A stretch of 37,504 bases of DNA from an uncultured Microbulbifer sp. (GCF_947489355.1 NZ_CANLDD010000045.1:1-37504), one strand, 5' to 3'. Shown: positions 1-10,325, numbered from the stretch's first letter. A program made the numbers and translations. Notes: generated from the letters alone by a model not told the origin.

Positions 1-56
1 GTTGTGTTAGAACCTCAACAATGCGAGCTTGCTCTTACAAATCAATAGGCTACATC

Positions 57-94
57 CAAACGGGAACAGCCCCTAGTCTCCCCGTTGTTTTTTA
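57..94 (+). terminator. Possible intrinsic terminator at window start
   Basis: AACGGG (59-64) pairs with CCCGTT (81-86) and is followed directly by G and six T. The stem is only 6 bp and the loop is 16 nt, so this is a weak candidate. It would end a rightward transcript that starts outside the window. The rest of 1-266 shows no gene I can support; it is the region downstream of csiV. Confidence 0.35.
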
Positions 95-266
95 TAAAAA
101 CCTACGACAGACAAGCACAGGAACCAGTACGTGATTTGGCGCGCTGGACAGAGGTAGGGCAGGGCGCAGTGCACTGTACTGGATAACGCCGATGCCAGGA
201 AATTGACGGCTGGGGGCGATTTTCCGCTGCCGGCGCAGGCCAGCAGGGCTTTGGATCATAGGGTGG

Positions 267-1277
267 CTATGGAGATTCAATCTCCGCAGCCGTGCCGGCT
301 TCAATTGGCAGTCTTTGTTTCGGTTCTTCTTCCTGTTGTCCCGGCACAGTGCGAATTTCGATCAGGATGCCGAAGGCCGGGTGATCTATATAGTGCAGTT
401 TGCCGCTGCGCATGCGGCGCTCATGCTGCAAGCGGGCCACATGGGCAACGTAGAGGGGTTGCTCTGGTCCAGGGGTGTCCATCTCCAGGGTGACCGGTTC
501 GTATTCCCCAAAGTCGAGTTGGTTATCCTGCAGTGCAGAGCCGGTGTGGGAGCGTTGGCTGTCCCCCTGATTGTCTGGAACGATCACTTCGGGGCGTTCC
601 AGTGTAGCCTCACGGGGACGTTTGGGCAGTGGTATGCCCTTAGTCTCAGGTGGAGCGGAAAAATCACTGAACCACAGATCGGTGCTGAGGTGCAGGTAAC
701 GGGATACACTCAGGATCACTGAGCCCTCAAGCTGGCTGTGTCCCCGAAAGCGGTCTCCGCCGTGGATCAGGACGGCGGGCGAATTGTGCTTCTGTTCCAG
801 TACCTGGCGCCAAGCCTTGTGGAACAGAATCCGATCACCGCCTTTGATCAATGCCGCTACCTTGTTATTCAACAGGGTGGGTACGGGAGATAAAAGCAAG
901 CTGGGGGCGGTTTCAACTTCTGCCTGTACCGTCAATGCAGCCGTGGCATCAGGTTGCGGGGCTTCACTGTCGCGGATTTCGCTGCCAAGCCTGTCGCCGG
1001 CCTCGGGGGTTTCTATCAGGGAGAGGGTTTCCTGCACCTCAGGGGTTGCGGTTCGGGTATTAAAGTCCACCCAGCGAGCGGGATATTGCAGCCGTGGCGA
1101 GGCCGGCCAGGATTCACCGCTTCTGGCCATTCCCTGGGGGCGCTCAAAAACAATCAATTCGATTTCGAAGGTGTTCCCGGCATAGTTGGCTGCCTGGGCT
1201 GCTGCGGCGGAGAGGGCCAGGACCAGAGTGGGGAAGAGGTGCGTTATCCTTGTCATGGGGGGACCATTGTTCATCAT
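267..1277 (-). CDS. csiV: CsiV-family cell-envelope protein
   Basis: Product of about 336 residues. It has a Sec-type signal sequence (hydrophobic stretch ending AAAAQA), then the family-typical start of the mature protein, NTFEIELIVFERP. CsiV proteins are periplasmic; in Vibrio CsiV works with LpoA, the activator of the peptidoglycan synthase PBP1A, and protects cell shape. The middle (about residues 100-220) includes the conserved block with WRQVLEQK and LEGSVILSVSRYLHL; a proline-rich linker and a C-terminal block with HIDHPAFGILIEI-like sequence (here YIDHPAFGILIEI) follow. The start is uncertain: ATG 1277 (next codon also ATG) has AGGA eight to ten bases upstream, while ATG 1256 also precedes the signal peptide and a TTG at 1307 has no ribosome site. 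It lies about 110 bases downstream of mfd on the same strand, so the two are probably co-transcribed. Family assignment is from recognition of these blocks, not a search. Confidence 0.75.
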   Translation of the reverse strand: MMNNGPPMTRITHLFPTLVLALSAAAAQAANYAGNTFEIELIVFERPQGMARSGESWPASPRLQYPARWVDFNTRTATPEVQETLSLIETPEAGDRLGSEIRDSEAPQPDATAALTVQAEVETAPSLLLSPVPTLLNNKVAALIKGGDRILFHKAWRQVLEQKHNSPAVLIHGGDRFRGHSQLEGSVILSVSRYLHLSTDLWFSDFSAPPETKGIPLPKRPREATLERPEVIVPDNQGDSQRSHTGSALQDNQLDFGEYEPVTLEMDTPGPEQPLYVAHVARLQHERRMRSGKLHYIDHPAFGILIEIRTVPGQQEEEPKQRLPIEAGTAAEIESP

Positions 1278-1384
1278 TCTGTTGTTTCCTGGAGGCGTGC
1301 TGCGCAAGTTGTCATGTGCGGTGGTGATTCTGGCCGGGAGTTTGCGCCCTGTCGATCGACCACCTCACGGGTTGACGGATGGTA

Positions 1385-4300
1385 TCACTGTGCCAGCTGG
1401 TCCAACACTGCGTTGATCTCCTGCAGCTTGCGCTCGGGGCCCTCCTCGTCGAGATTGAAATTGAGCTGGTTGGCGCCCGCCAGCTGGTAGCGGCCAGGTT
1501 GGGCCTGCACCAGCTTCACCAGGGTGAAGGGGTCCACCTGGGTGGTGTCGGCAAATTCGATACGCCCACGGTCGGCGGCGGCCTCCAGCTTGCGAATGCC
1601 CATCCTGTCCGCTTTCAGTTTGATTTCGGTGGTGTGGAACAGGTGCTTGACGGGTTCAGGCAGCAGGCCAAAACGGTCGATCATCTCCACCTGCAGCTCC
1701 CTCAGTTGCTGGCCATCGGCGGCATTGGCGATGCGTTTATACATTATCAGGCGGGAGTGCACATCCGGCAGGTAGTCCTCGGGGATCAGTGCCGGTACCC
1801 GCAGGTTCACGTCCACCGCGGGAGCGTCCAGGGGGTCATCGATATTTGGTGTGCGCCCTTCGCGAATGGCTTGTACCGCCCGGTTGAGCATCTCCATATA
1901 CAGGTTGAAGCCAACGCCCTGGATCTGCCCGCTTTGTTCCTCACCGAGCAGTTCTCCGGCGCCGCGGATTTCCAGGTCGTGGGTGGCCAGGGTAAAGCCC
2001 GCACCGAGATCCTGGGCCTCGCTGATGGCTTCCAGGCGCTTGACGGCGTTACTGGTCATGGCGCGTTTATTCGGCGTCAGGAGGTAGGCATAGGCTTGGT
2101 GGTGGGAGCGTCCCACGCGGCCGCGCAATTGGTGCAGTTGGGCCAGTCCGAACTTGTCCGCACGTTCGATCAGGATGGTATTGGCCGTGGGCACATCAAT
2201 GCCGGTTTCGATAATGGTGGTGCACACCAGAACATTGAAGCGCTTGTGATAGAAGTCGCTCATGACCTGTTCCAGTTCGCGTTCGCGCATCTGGCCGTGG
2301 CCGATAGCGATACGGGCCTCGGGCACCAGTTCTTGCAGTTCGCGTGCAAGCCTCTCAATACTCTTCACTTCGTTATGCAGGAAGTACACCTGGCCACCGC
2401 GCAGGATTTCCCGCAGTATGGCCTCTTTTATCAGGGCATTGTCCCGTTCGCGCACGAAGGTTTTCACAGACAGGCGCCGCGCCGGCGGTGTGGCGATCAC
2501 GGAGAGGTCGCGAATACCGCTCATGGCCATATTCAGGGTGCGCGGGATGGGGGTGGCGGTGAGGTTGAGGATATCCACCTCGGCGCGCAGGCTCTTGAGG
2601 CGCTCCTTCTGGCGCACGCCGAAGCGGTGCTCCTCGTCGATAATCAACAGTCCCAGGCTGTTAAAATCCAGGTCGCTTTGAAGCAGCTTATGGGTGCCGA
2701 TGAGGATGTCCACCTTGCCGCGCGCCACTTTCTCCTTCACGCTGTTTACTTCCTTGCCGGAGCGGAAGCGCGAGATCACCTCAATATTGATGGGCCAGTC
2801 GGCAAAGCGGTCCTGCAGAGACTGGTAGTGCTGCTGTGCCAGCAAGGTGGTGGGTACCAGCATGGCCACCTGTTTGCCGGCATGGGCGGCAACGAAGGCC
2901 GCGCGCATGGCCACCTCAGTCTTGCCGAAGCCCACATCGCCGCACACCAGGCGATCCATGGGCTTTTTCGACAGCATATCGCCCACCACGGCTTCAATGG
3001 CCTGCTGTTGGTCCGGAGTCTCTTCAAATGGGAAGGCAGCGACGAACTCCCGGTAGGCCAGCTTGGGGTCGGCAAAAGCGTGGCCCACCCGGGCCTCGCG
3101 GCGCGCATAGATGTCCAGCAGTTCGGCGGCGGCATCGCGCACTTTCTCGGCGGCCCTGCGTTTGGCTTTTTGCCACTGTTCGCTGCCCATTTTGTGCAGG
3201 GGCGCCAGCGCTTCATCGGCACCGGAGTAGCGGCTGATCAGATGCAGGCTGGCCACGGGAACGTAGAGTTTGGCTTCGTCGGCGTATTCGAGGGCCAGGA
3301 ACTCCGCCGGCTGGCCGCCAATATCCAGGTGCTGCAGGCCGCGGTAGCGACCCACACCGTGATCGATATGCACTACCGGGGCGCCGATGCGCAGCTCGGC
3401 CAGGTTCTTCACTGCGTTGTCTGCGTCTTCCTTGGCCTTTTTGCGGCGACGCTGCTGCAATACCCGTTCGCCAAACAGTTGTGGCTCGGCAATCAGGTTG
3501 ATAGCGGGGTCGGTGAGCAATAGTCCCTGGTCCAGTGGCGCTATCGTGATGCCGATAGCTTCGCCGCTTTGCAGGAATTCTTCCCAGCTGGAAAAGGTGG
3601 GGGGTGTCAGGCGTATCCCTTTTAACAATTCCAGCAGGGCCTCGCGTCGCCCGCTACTTTCGGCACAGAGGAGCACCCGTCCGGAATGCGCCATCAGGTA
3701 GCTTTCCAAGGCTGCCATAGGTTGCTCGGCTTTACCGTCCACCGGCAGGTTTGGTGGCACCTGGACGGCAAAGTTGTAGTTGCCCTGACTCTCCGACAGT
3801 GTTTCGGTCGAAAAGATGGCCCTGGACATGGATTTGAGGGCGCCGTTGAATTCGTCGATATCCAGCAGAATTTGGCGGGGCTGCAATATCGGGCGGGTCA
3901 GGTCTCCGCGACGGCTTTCATAGCGATTGCTGACTTCGCGCCAGAAACTCTCCATGGGGGCTTGGATATCCCCCTGTATAAATGTCTGGCTGTTTTCGGG
4001 CAGGTAGTCAAACAGGCTCGCGCAGTTGTTATCAAAAAACAGAGGCAGGTAGTACTCGATACCCGCAGGGGCAATGCCGGCACTGATATCCTGATAGATG
4101 GGTACCAGGCTCGGGTCGGCTTGAAACTGCTCGTGCCAGTTCTGCAGGAAACCGGACAGGGCGGCCTTGTGCATGGGGAACTCCCGTGCGGGCAGCAGGT
4201 GAACGGTTCCCACCCGGTCTACGGTGCGCTGGGTCTCGGGATCAAAGGTACGCAGGGACTCGATCTCATCGTCGAACAGATCGATACGGTAGGGCAGGGT

Positions 4301-4864
4301 ACTGCCCATGGGAAATATATCCATCAGCGATCCGCGCACAGCGAATTCGCCGTGTTCGTACACTGTATCCACACAGTGGTAGCCGGCCTGCTCCAGCAGG
4401 CGCCTCTGGATATCGATTTCAAACTGCTGTCCTTCACGCAGGATCAGCGCATTGCCGGCCACGTAATCACAGGGGGGCAGACGGTGCATCAGGGTGCTTA
4501 CCGGCACGATCACGATACCACCGCCCATTTGCGGTATTCGGTAGAGGGTGGCCAGGCGATCAGAGATAATGTCCTGGTGGGGTGAGAAGGTGTCGTAGGG
4601 AAGGATTTCCCAGTCGGGGAAATGGAAGATTTCAAACGCGCTTTCTGTGGCGCTATCTCTCCGGGCTTTGTTAAAAAATTTCAGCTGTTCCTCTAGACGG
4701 TGCGCTTCGAGACTGTCGCGGGTGATCAGCAGTGTTGGGGATTTGCTCTTGCGAGCCGCGTTTAGCAGGGCGAGCGCGGCCGCTGCGCCATGCAGTTGCC
4801 CCCAAAACTGTCGGTCGTTGGCACTGCGAAATCCAGGGGGTGTCAGGGGCTGTAAATCGGTCAT
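1385..4864 (-). CDS. mfd: Transcription-repair coupling factor Mfd
   Basis: 1159 residues, the normal length. Mfd removes RNA polymerase stalled at DNA lesions and recruits UvrA. Seen in order: an N-terminal UvrB-like region (RLEEQLKFF, FPDWEILPYDTFSPHQDIISDR), the RNA-polymerase-interacting CarD-like domain (around HIDHGVGRYRGL), a superfamily 2 translocase with Walker A GDVGFGKTE (Lys648) and the DEEH box (743-746), motif III LTATPIPRTL, motif VI QLRGRVGR, and a C-terminal TRCF domain. The start is ATG 4864 because AAGGAAAG lies just upstream; a longer reading frame extends to 5140 but has no family similarity. mfd is divergent from gap and followed by csiV. A possible leftward -10 (TACAAT, 4913-4918) lies upstream, without a convincing -35. 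Confidence 0.97.
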   Translation of the reverse strand: MTDLQPLTPPGFRSANDRQFWGQLHGAAAALALLNAARKSKSPTLLITRDSLEAHRLEEQLKFFNKARRDSATESAFEIFHFPDWEILPYDTFSPHQDIISDRLATLYRIPQMGGGIVIVPVSTLMHRLPPCDYVAGNALILREGQQFEIDIQRRLLEQAGYHCVDTVYEHGEFAVRGSLMDIFPMGSTLPYRIDLFDDEIESLRTFDPETQRTVDRVGTVHLLPAREFPMHKAALSGFLQNWHEQFQADPSLVPIYQDISAGIAPAGIEYYLPLFFDNNCASLFDYLPENSQTFIQGDIQAPMESFWREVSNRYESRRGDLTRPILQPRQILLDIDEFNGALKSMSRAIFSTETLSESQGNYNFAVQVPPNLPVDGKAEQPMAALESYLMAHSGRVLLCAESSGRREALLELLKGIRLTPPTFSSWEEFLQSGEAIGITIAPLDQGLLLTDPAINLIAEPQLFGERVLQQRRRKKAKEDADNAVKNLAELRIGAPVVHIDHGVGRYRGLQHLDIGGQPAEFLALEYADEAKLYVPVASLHLISRYSGADEALAPLHKMGSEQWQKAKRRAAEKVRDAAAELLDIYARREARVGHAFADPKLAYREFVAAFPFEETPDQQQAIEAVVGDMLSKKPMDRLVCGDVGFGKTEVAMRAAFVAAHAGKQVAMLVPTTLLAQQHYQSLQDRFADWPINIEVISRFRSGKEVNSVKEKVARGKVDILIGTHKLLQSDLDFNSLGLLIIDEEHRFGVRQKERLKSLRAEVDILNLTATPIPRTLNMAMSGIRDLSVIATPPARRLSVKTFVRERDNALIKEAILREILRGGQVYFLHNEVKSIERLARELQELVPEARIAIGHGQMRERELEQVMSDFYHKRFNVLVCTTIIETGIDVPTANTILIERADKFGLAQLHQLRGRVGRSHHQAYAYLLTPNKRAMTSNAVKRLEAISEAQDLGAGFTLATHDLEIRGAGELLGEEQSGQIQGVGFNLYMEMLNRAVQAIREGRTPNIDDPLDAPAVDVNLRVPALIPEDYLPDVHSRLIMYKRIANAADGQQLRELQVEMIDRFGLLPEPVKHLFHTTEIKLKADRMGIRKLEAAADRGRIEFADTTQVDPFTLVKLVQAQPGRYQLAGANQLNFNLDEEGPERKLQEINAVLDQLAQ

Positions 4865-5053
4865 CTTTCCTTTATATCCGCGCTTTCGTTTGCTGTGGTG
4901 CAGGGGGCGGCTATTGTAGCTGTGAATGGTCGGCGCTGCAGTGTGTTTACCGGGCTGGCGCAATGAGCACACTTTTGGCCGCCTGCGCGGCACAGTGGCA
5001 GACGATAGCCGCAAGGTAGTTTTACTACAGGTTTTGGGTTTTATTTTACTCGG

Positions 5054-5082
5054 TTGCGCTCTAACAGGTGAATATTGATAAT
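5054..5082 (+). promoter_or_regulatory. Predicted sigma-70 promoter of gap
   Basis: TTGCGC (5054-5059) and GATAAT (5077-5082) are separated by 17 bases. The -10 matches 5 of 6 positions, the -35 only 3 of 6. It lies about 75 bases before the chosen gap start, in the 295-base region between the divergent mfd and gap genes. Predicted by eye only. Confidence 0.45.
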
Positions 5083-5159
5083 GCGCAGCCATGCGATCCG
5101 GGGGCGGTTTCCGGGTCGTGATTTCCTGCCTATCCAACACAATGCAGAGGTGTCTGACA

Positions 5160-6617
5160 GTGACTCAGAAGCGACCGAAGCCCGCGGACTTTTTCAAGGA
5201 CTGGAAACAGCGCGAGGCGCTGGCCGAATCCATGATCCCGATGATCGGAAAGCTCAACCGCGAGCAAAACGTCGGTATTTATATGTACGGCCGCAACCTG
5301 GTCAACCGCTCCGTGCTGAGCATTATGAAAGCGCACCGGTTCGTGCGCCAGGTAGAGGAAAATGAACTCTCCGAGTTTGAATCCTTTCCGGTGCTGGAGG
5401 CCATCTGCAAATTGGATCTGGGTCCGGTGCATATTGACCTGGGTACCCTGACTAACAAGTTCATGCGCGATGATCGCAACCTGCCCGTGGACACGTTTGT
5501 GCGCGAAGAGCTGGCGGATGCGGTCGGTGCCGGCAAGCCTTTGCCCGAGCCCAAAGATGTGGTGATCTACGGTTTTGGTCGTATTGGCCGTCTGGTGGCG
5601 CGCCTGTTGATCGACAAGGCTGGCAGTGGTGACGTGCTGCGCCTGCGCGCTATTGTACTGCGCAAGGGCAAGGCGCCTAACGATCTGGTCAAGCGCGCCT
5701 CCCTGTTGCGCCGCGACTCGGTACACGGTGCCTTTCAGGGCACGATCCGTGTGGATGAGGAAACCAGTTCCCTGATCTGCAACGGCAATGAGATCAAGAT
5801 TGTCTACGCCAACGCCCCGCAAGAAGTGGATTACACCCGGTACGGTATCCACGACGCCATCGTGGTGGACAGCACCGGCGTATGGCGCGATGAAGAAGGC
5901 CTGAACCAGCATCTGGATTGTCCTGGTGTTTCCAAGGTCATCCTCACAGCACCGGGTAAGGGCGATATCAAGAATATCGTTTACGGCATCAACGATGGTG
6001 AAATCAAGCCGGAAGACAAAGTGCTCTCTGCCGCTTCCTGTACCACCAATGCCATAGTGCCGGTATTGAAAGCGATGATGGATGGTTACGGGGTAGAGCA
6101 CGGCCATGTGGAAACCGTTCATGCCTACACCAACGACCAGAACCTGATCGACAATTACCACAAGGGCGAGCGCCGCGGGCGCGCTGCAGCACTGAATATG
6201 GTGCTGACCGAAACCGGCGCGGCCAAAGCAGTGGCCAAGGCGCTACCCGAGCTGAAGGGCAGGCTTACCGGCAACGCGATTCGGGTTCCGACCCCGAATG
6301 TCTCCATGGCGATTCTCAACCTGAATCTGGGCCAGGAGACCTCCAAGGAGGCGCTCAATGAATACATGCGCGAAGTGGCTCTGCATTCGCCACTGCGCCA
6401 GCAGATCGATTACACCAACTCCCCCGAGGTGGTGTCCAGCGACTTTGTGGGCTCGCGCCGCGCCTGCGTCTTCGACTCCAATGCGACTATCGTGGATGGC
6501 AAAAACGCAGTGCTCTACTGCTGGTACGACAACGAGTTTGGCTACAGCTGTCAGGTGGTGCGCTGCCTGGAAGAGATGGCGGGTGTTCGTTACAAGTTGT
6601 TTCCGAAGCGGGATTAA
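5160..6617 (+). CDS. gap: Glyceraldehyde-3-phosphate dehydrogenase, long type
   Basis: 485 residues. It oxidises glyceraldehyde 3-phosphate to 1,3-bisphosphoglycerate with NAD(P). The Rossmann motif GFGRIGR is at residues 138-144 and the catalytic cysteine is Cys294 in SAASCTTN; the C-terminus carries WYDNEFGYS. An N-terminal extension of about 130 residues before the Rossmann fold distinguishes this type from the roughly 335-residue housekeeping GAPDH; the same long type sits next to mfd and nqr in Pseudomonas. I chose the GTG at 5160 because GCAGAGG precedes it by about nine bases and because the protein then begins TQKRPKPADFF, as in relatives. ATG 5142 and the first in-frame start at 5091 lack a ribosome site. 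Physiological direction (glycolytic or gluconeogenic) cannot be told from sequence. Confidence 0.92.
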   Translation: MTQKRPKPADFFKDWKQREALAESMIPMIGKLNREQNVGIYMYGRNLVNRSVLSIMKAHRFVRQVEENELSEFESFPVLEAICKLDLGPVHIDLGTLTNKFMRDDRNLPVDTFVREELADAVGAGKPLPEPKDVVIYGFGRIGRLVARLLIDKAGSGDVLRLRAIVLRKGKAPNDLVKRASLLRRDSVHGAFQGTIRVDEETSSLICNGNEIKIVYANAPQEVDYTRYGIHDAIVVDSTGVWRDEEGLNQHLDCPGVSKVILTAPGKGDIKNIVYGINDGEIKPEDKVLSAASCTTNAIVPVLKAMMDGYGVEHGHVETVHAYTNDQNLIDNYHKGERRGRAAALNMVLTETGAAKAVAKALPELKGRLTGNAIRVPTPNVSMAILNLNLGQETSKEALNEYMREVALHSPLRQQIDYTNSPEVVSSDFVGSRRACVFDSNATIVDGKNAVLYCWYDNEFGYSCQVVRCLEEMAGVRYKLFPKRD

Positions 6618-6633
6618 GCCGCTGTCCGCCTGT

Positions 6634-6672
6634 CCCTTGTGGGCCCGCCAAAAGGCTGGTGGGTCACAAGGG
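6634..6672 (+). terminator. Stem-loop downstream of gap, probable terminator
   Basis: CCCTTGTG with GCCCGCC pairs, with small irregularities, with GGTGGGT and CACAAGGG across an eight-base loop, 17 bases after the gap stop codon. The T-tract after it is poor (CTCTTT), so termination may be incomplete. Confidence 0.5.
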
Positions 6673-6751
6673 CTCTTTGCAGGGTGCTACAAATCCCTGT
6701 TTTTCCAGTAAAAAATTTTTCATCACAATGCCACTTTGGGGGCTTCCAGAC

Positions 6752-6780
6752 TGGTAAAGCCCCTGTCCCGTCTTTATAAT
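6752..6780 (+). promoter_or_regulatory. Predicted promoter of the nqr operon
   Basis: A perfect TATAAT lies at 6775-6780. The hexamer 17 bases upstream (TGGTAA) matches the -35 consensus at only 3 of 6 positions, which suggests help from an activator or a weak basal level. It would give a leader of about 210 bases before nqrA. Confidence 0.45.
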
Positions 6781-6908
6781 GCGCGCGATTTTGCAGGGCA
6801 ACTGTGCGCCGAAGTTAGCGTGCGCAAACCAGAGTTAACTTCCTTCCCCCCGGTCCACGGGTGAAACGGTGTAAGCCCCCGCAGCGCAGAATTCCACAAT
6901 ATGACTTA

Positions 6909-6950
6909 CCAGTCCGATTTTGGCTGAAGCACAGAATGAATCTGGACTGG
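6909..6950 (+). other. Stem-loop in the nqrA leader
   Basis: CCAGTCC then GATT (6909-6919) pairs with AATC, a bulged T, then GGACTGG (6939-6950): 11 base pairs with one bulge around a 19-base loop. It ends 45 bases before the nqrA start. No T-tract follows, so it is not a simple terminator. It may be an mRNA structure or a protein site; no known riboswitch was recognised. Confidence 0.4.
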
Positions 6951-6995
6951 CGGTTGTATTGCACTTTTTCAAACTAGAAACTTAGGCATAGGCGT

Positions 6996-8336
6996 ATGAG
7001 AAAGATCCGTCGGGGATTGGACTTACCCATATCCGGCGCGCCCGAGCAGGTCATCCACGATGGCCCTGCGCTCAAGACCGTTGCTGTACTCGGCCCCGAT
7101 TATCACGGGATGAAGCCGACCATGGCAGTGGCTGAAGGGGATCGCGTCAAACTTGGCCAGCTATTGTTTAGTGACAAAAAAACCGAAGGCGTACGCTACA
7201 CAGCGCCCGCTGCGGGTCGTGTTGTTGCTATCAATCGCGGTGCCCGCCGGGTACTGCAATCTGTCGTGATTGCGGTAGAGGGCGATGCAGCGGAACAGTT
7301 CCAAAGCTACCGGGCAGACAAGCTGTCTGGCCTGACTCGCGCACAGGTCGTTGAGAACCTGGTTGAATCCGGCCTTTGGACCGCGCTGCGCACCCGTCCG
7401 TTCAGCCGCGTTCCCGCCCCGGATGCTGAGCCGGCTGCGGTGTTTATCAATGCGATGGATACCAACCCCCTGGCCGCCAATCCGCAAGTGGTGATTGCCG
7501 AGAACCGCGCAGCCTTCTCCCAGGGTGTGGAGGTTCTATCCAAGCTGGCGGAAACCACCTACGTCTGTACCGCTCCAGATGCGGACATCCCGCTTCCGGA
7601 CGCGAGCAATATTCACCGCGAAGCGTTTGCCGGCCCCCATCCGGCCGGTCTTTCCGGTACCCATATCCACTACCTGAGCCCGGTATCTGCCAACCGCAGC
7701 GTGTTTACCATCAACTACCAGGATGTGATCGCCGTGGGCAAACTCTTTACCACGGGTAAACTGTGCACAGATCGTGTGATTGCCCTGGCGGGCCCCCAGG
7801 CGAAACAGCCACGCCTGTTGCGCACTCGTCTTGGTGCCAGCCTGGAGAAGCTGACTGCGGGAGAGCTGAAAGGTAGCGATGACCGCGTTATCTCCGGCTC
7901 CGTATTCGGTGGTCGCACGGCTGCGGGCCCCCTGGCATACCTGGGGCGTTATCATAACCAGGTCTCGATTCTTGAGGAGGGCCACGAGCGGCCGTTCCTA
8001 CACTATCTGCGTGCGGGCAACAAACGCTTTTCGCTATTCCCAATCTACCTTTCGCGCCTGTTCAAGCACAAACTGTTCAACTTCACGACCAGTACCAATG
8101 GGTCCGAGCGCGCTATGGTTCCGATCGGCACCTATGAAAAGGTCATGCCACTGGATGTGTTGCCAACCCAACTGCTGCGCACACTGATTGTGGGCGATAC
8201 GGCGATGGCCCAGAAGCTGGGTGCGCTGGAGCTGGATGAAGAGGATCTGGCACTGTGTACCTTCGTTTGTCCGGGTAAGTATGAATACGGCCCCATTTTG
8301 CGGGACAACCTGACCCGTATTGAGAAGGAGGGTTGA
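6996..8336 (+). CDS. nqrA: Na+-translocating NADH:quinone reductase subunit A
   Basis: 446 residues, the normal length. NqrA is the membrane-peripheral subunit of the Na+-pumping NADH:ubiquinone oxidoreductase and contributes to quinone binding. The N-terminal signature [10 protein letters not shown] and the blocks [39 protein letters not shown] and the C-terminal [19 protein letters not shown] identify the family. It has no signal peptide. ATG 6996 has only a weak upstream AGG, unlike the strong sites of the following genes. It is the first gene of a six-gene operon, and its stop is two bases before the nqrB start. Confidence 0.97.
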   Translation: MRKIRRGLDLPISGAPEQVIHDGPALKTVAVLGPDYHGMKPTMAVAEGDRVKLGQLLFSDKKTEGVRYTAPAAGRVVAINRGARRVLQSVVIAVEGDAAEQFQSYRADKLSGLTRAQVVENLVESGLWTALRTRPFSRVPAPDAEPAAVFINAMDTNPLAANPQVVIAENRAAFSQGVEVLSKLAETTYVCTAPDADIPLPDASNIHREAFAGPHPAGLSGTHIHYLSPVSANRSVFTINYQDVIAVGKLFTTGKLCTDRVIALAGPQAKQPRLLRTRLGASLEKLTAGELKGSDDRVISGSVFGGRTAAGPLAYLGRYHNQVSILEEGHERPFLHYLRAGNKRFSLFPIYLSRLFKHKLFNFTTSTNGSERAMVPIGTYEKVMPLDVLPTQLLRTLIVGDTAMAQKLGALELDEEDLALCTFVCPGKYEYGPILRDNLTRIEKEG

Positions 8337-8338
8337 GT

Positions 8339-9550
8339 ATGTTGCGTAAATTCCTCGACGCTATCGAGCCACAGTTCCAAAAAGGCGGCCGGTTCGAGAA
8401 GCTCTATGTCCTCTATGAGGCTATTGATACCGGGTTGTTCCAGCCTTCCTCGACGACCCATACGACTTCCCATGTGCGCGACGGTATCGACCTGAAGCGC
8501 ATTATGATCACCGTGTGGGCCTGTGCCATGATCCCGGCCTTCTACGGCATGTGGAATATCGGTTTCCAGGCCAATACCATTGTCGAAGGCATGACCAATC
8601 CGGAGCTGTCGGGCTGGCGCCATGGGATTATTGGTGCTCTGACCGCTTATAATCCGGCGAGCCTGTGGGACAATTTTGTCTACGGTGCTATGTACTTTTT
8701 GCCTATCTATGCGGTCACTTTTATTGTGGGCGGTATCTGGGAGGTGCTGTTTGCCGCGGTGCGTGGTCACGAAGTGAACGAAGGTTTCTTTGTCACCTCC
8801 ATCCTGTTCGCCCTGACCTGTCCGCCGGATCTGCCCCTGTGGATGGTGGCCATGGGCATCAGTTTCGGTGTGGTGATCGGCAAGGAAGTCTTTGGCGGTA
8901 CTGGTAAGAACTTCCTCAACCCGGCTCTTACCGGCCGCGCGTTTGTGTTTTTCGCTTACCCTGCAGCCATGTCCGGCGATGCCGTCTGGACTGCCGTTGA
9001 CGGCTACACCGGTGCGACTGCGCTGTCGGTGATGGCCAGTGAAGGTATCCAGAACCATGTGGTCAATGCGGCCGCTGGCCAGCTGACCTGGTTCGATGCC
9101 TTCTTCGGCAAGATGCATGGTTCCATCGGCGAGACCTCCACCCTGGCCATACTGGTTGCCGGTGTGATCCTGATCGGTATGAAGATCGCCAGTTGGCGCA
9201 TTGTGGCCGGTACCTTGCTGGGCATGATGGCCACCGCCTTTATGTTCAACCTCATCGGTTCCGAGTCCAACCCCATGTTCCAAGTGCCCTGGTATTGGCA
9301 CCTGGTCGTGGGCGGCTTTGCCTTCGGCCTGATCTTTATGACTACCGATCCGGTGTCCGCTGCCATGACCAATATTGGCCGCTGGTGGTATGGCATTCTG
9401 ATTGGTGTGATGGTGGTGCTGATTCGGGTTGTGAACCCCGCCTTCCCGGAAGGCATGATGCTGGCGATCCTGTTCGCCAACCTGTTCGCTCCGCTGTTTG
9501 ACCACTTTGTGGTGCAGTCCAATATCAAACGGAGGCTGGCACGTGGCTAA
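8339..9550 (+). CDS. nqrB: Na+-translocating NADH:quinone reductase subunit B
   Basis: 403 residues, an integral membrane subunit with about ten hydrophobic segments. It carries riboflavin, a covalent FMN and part of the sodium channel. The covalent FMN site is Thr227 in the TGAT motif of GYTGAT; ApbE, encoded downstream, performs that flavinylation in this family. I chose ATG 8339 because AAGGAGGG (8325-8332) is correctly spaced; a TTG at 8333 is in frame but overlaps the ribosome site. Its last eight bases overlap nqrC, suggesting translational coupling. Confidence 0.97.
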   Translation: MLRKFLDAIEPQFQKGGRFEKLYVLYEAIDTGLFQPSSTTHTTSHVRDGIDLKRIMITVWACAMIPAFYGMWNIGFQANTIVEGMTNPELSGWRHGIIGALTAYNPASLWDNFVYGAMYFLPIYAVTFIVGGIWEVLFAAVRGHEVNEGFFVTSILFALTCPPDLPLWMVAMGISFGVVIGKEVFGGTGKNFLNPALTGRAFVFFAYPAAMSGDAVWTAVDGYTGATALSVMASEGIQNHVVNAAAGQLTWFDAFFGKMHGSIGETSTLAILVAGVILIGMKIASWRIVAGTLLGMMATAFMFNLIGSESNPMFQVPWYWHLVVGGFAFGLIFMTTDPVSAAMTNIGRWWYGILIGVMVVLIRVVNPAFPEGMMLAILFANLFAPLFDHFVVQSNIKRRLARG

Positions 9551-10325
9551 TAAAGATTCCGTCAAGGGGACGCTGATTGTCGCCCTGGTAATGTGCCTGG
9601 TGTGCTCCGTCGTGGTCGCCACTGCCGCTGTTCTGCTGAGGCCCGCCCAGCAGGCCAATGCCGAACTGGATATGAGACGCAACGTTCTGCTCGCCGGTGG
9701 GCTGCTGAAGGATTCGCACGCAAGCAAAGCAGAGGTCGAGAGGGCTTTTGCCGATGTGCAGGTCAAGTATGTCGATTTGGATACCGGCAAGTTCACCGAC
9801 CAGGCGCCGGCCGGCGGCAGCGGTCGCGCTGCAGCCAAGATCACCTCCGCGAGCGAGCGGCTGCCAGCGGGCGAGGATGCCGCCAAGATTATCCGCCGGG
9901 AAAATATCAAGGAGGTTTACCTGGTAGAGAAAGAGGGCAAGCTCGATAAGGTTATCCTGCCCGTGCGCGGTTACGGCCTGTGGGGCACCCTGTACGGCTT
10001 TCTCGCCCTGCAGAGTGACCTGGATACCGTAGCGGGCCTGGGCTTTTACGAGCACAAGGAGACCCCAGGACTCGGTGGTGAAGTGGACAACCCCAACTGG
10101 AAAGCCCTGTGGGTTGGCAAAAAAGTCTTCGACAGCCAGGGCAATGTGGACCTCCAGGTGATCAAAGGGCAGGTGAACCCCAGCAGTCCCGATGCGGTGC
10201 ACGAAGTCGACGGTTTATCCGGCGCAACGCTCACCAGCAGAGGCGTGGATAACCTGGTGAACTTCTGGCTGGGGAGTCAGGGATTCGGTCCCTTCCTGAA
10301 AAACCTGAAAGCAGGGGAGGCATAA
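9543..10325 (+). CDS. nqrC: Na+-translocating NADH:quinone reductase subunit C
   Basis: 260 residues. One N-terminal membrane segment (about residues 11-31) anchors a periplasmic FMN-binding domain. The flavinylation motif SGAT ends at Thr229 in [12 protein letters not shown], the site esterified with FMN by ApbE. The GTG start at 9543 is supported by GGAGG at 9531-9535 and by the family-typical N-terminus; an ATG at 9498 in the same frame lies inside nqrB and has no ribosome site. Overlaps the nqrB stop by eight bases. Confidence 0.96.
   Translation: MANKDSVKGTLIVALVMCLVCSVVVATAAVLLRPAQQANAELDMRRNVLLAGGLLKDSHASKAEVERAFADVQVKYVDLDTGKFTDQAPAGGSGRAAAKITSASERLPAGEDAAKIIRRENIKEVYLVEKEGKLDKVILPVRGYGLWGTLYGFLALQSDLDTVAGLGFYEHKETPGLGGEVDNPNWKALWVGKKVFDSQGNVDLQVIKGQVNPSSPDAVHEVDGLSGATLTSRGVDNLVNFWLGSQGFGPFLKNLKAGEA

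Noticed and set aside
1379-3523. Very long plus-strand open frame (714 codons) opposite mfd
   Set aside because: It is the antisense of a highly conserved gene; the translation is rich in His, Gln and Gly with no domain, typical of a high-GC shadow frame.
5130-6161. 343-codon minus-strand frame opposite gap
   Set aside because: Antisense shadow of GAPDH with no family similarity and no ribosome site.
8132-9910. 592-codon minus-strand frame opposite nqrA-nqrC
   Set aside because: Spans three conserved genes in antisense; His- and Gln-rich translation without any domain.
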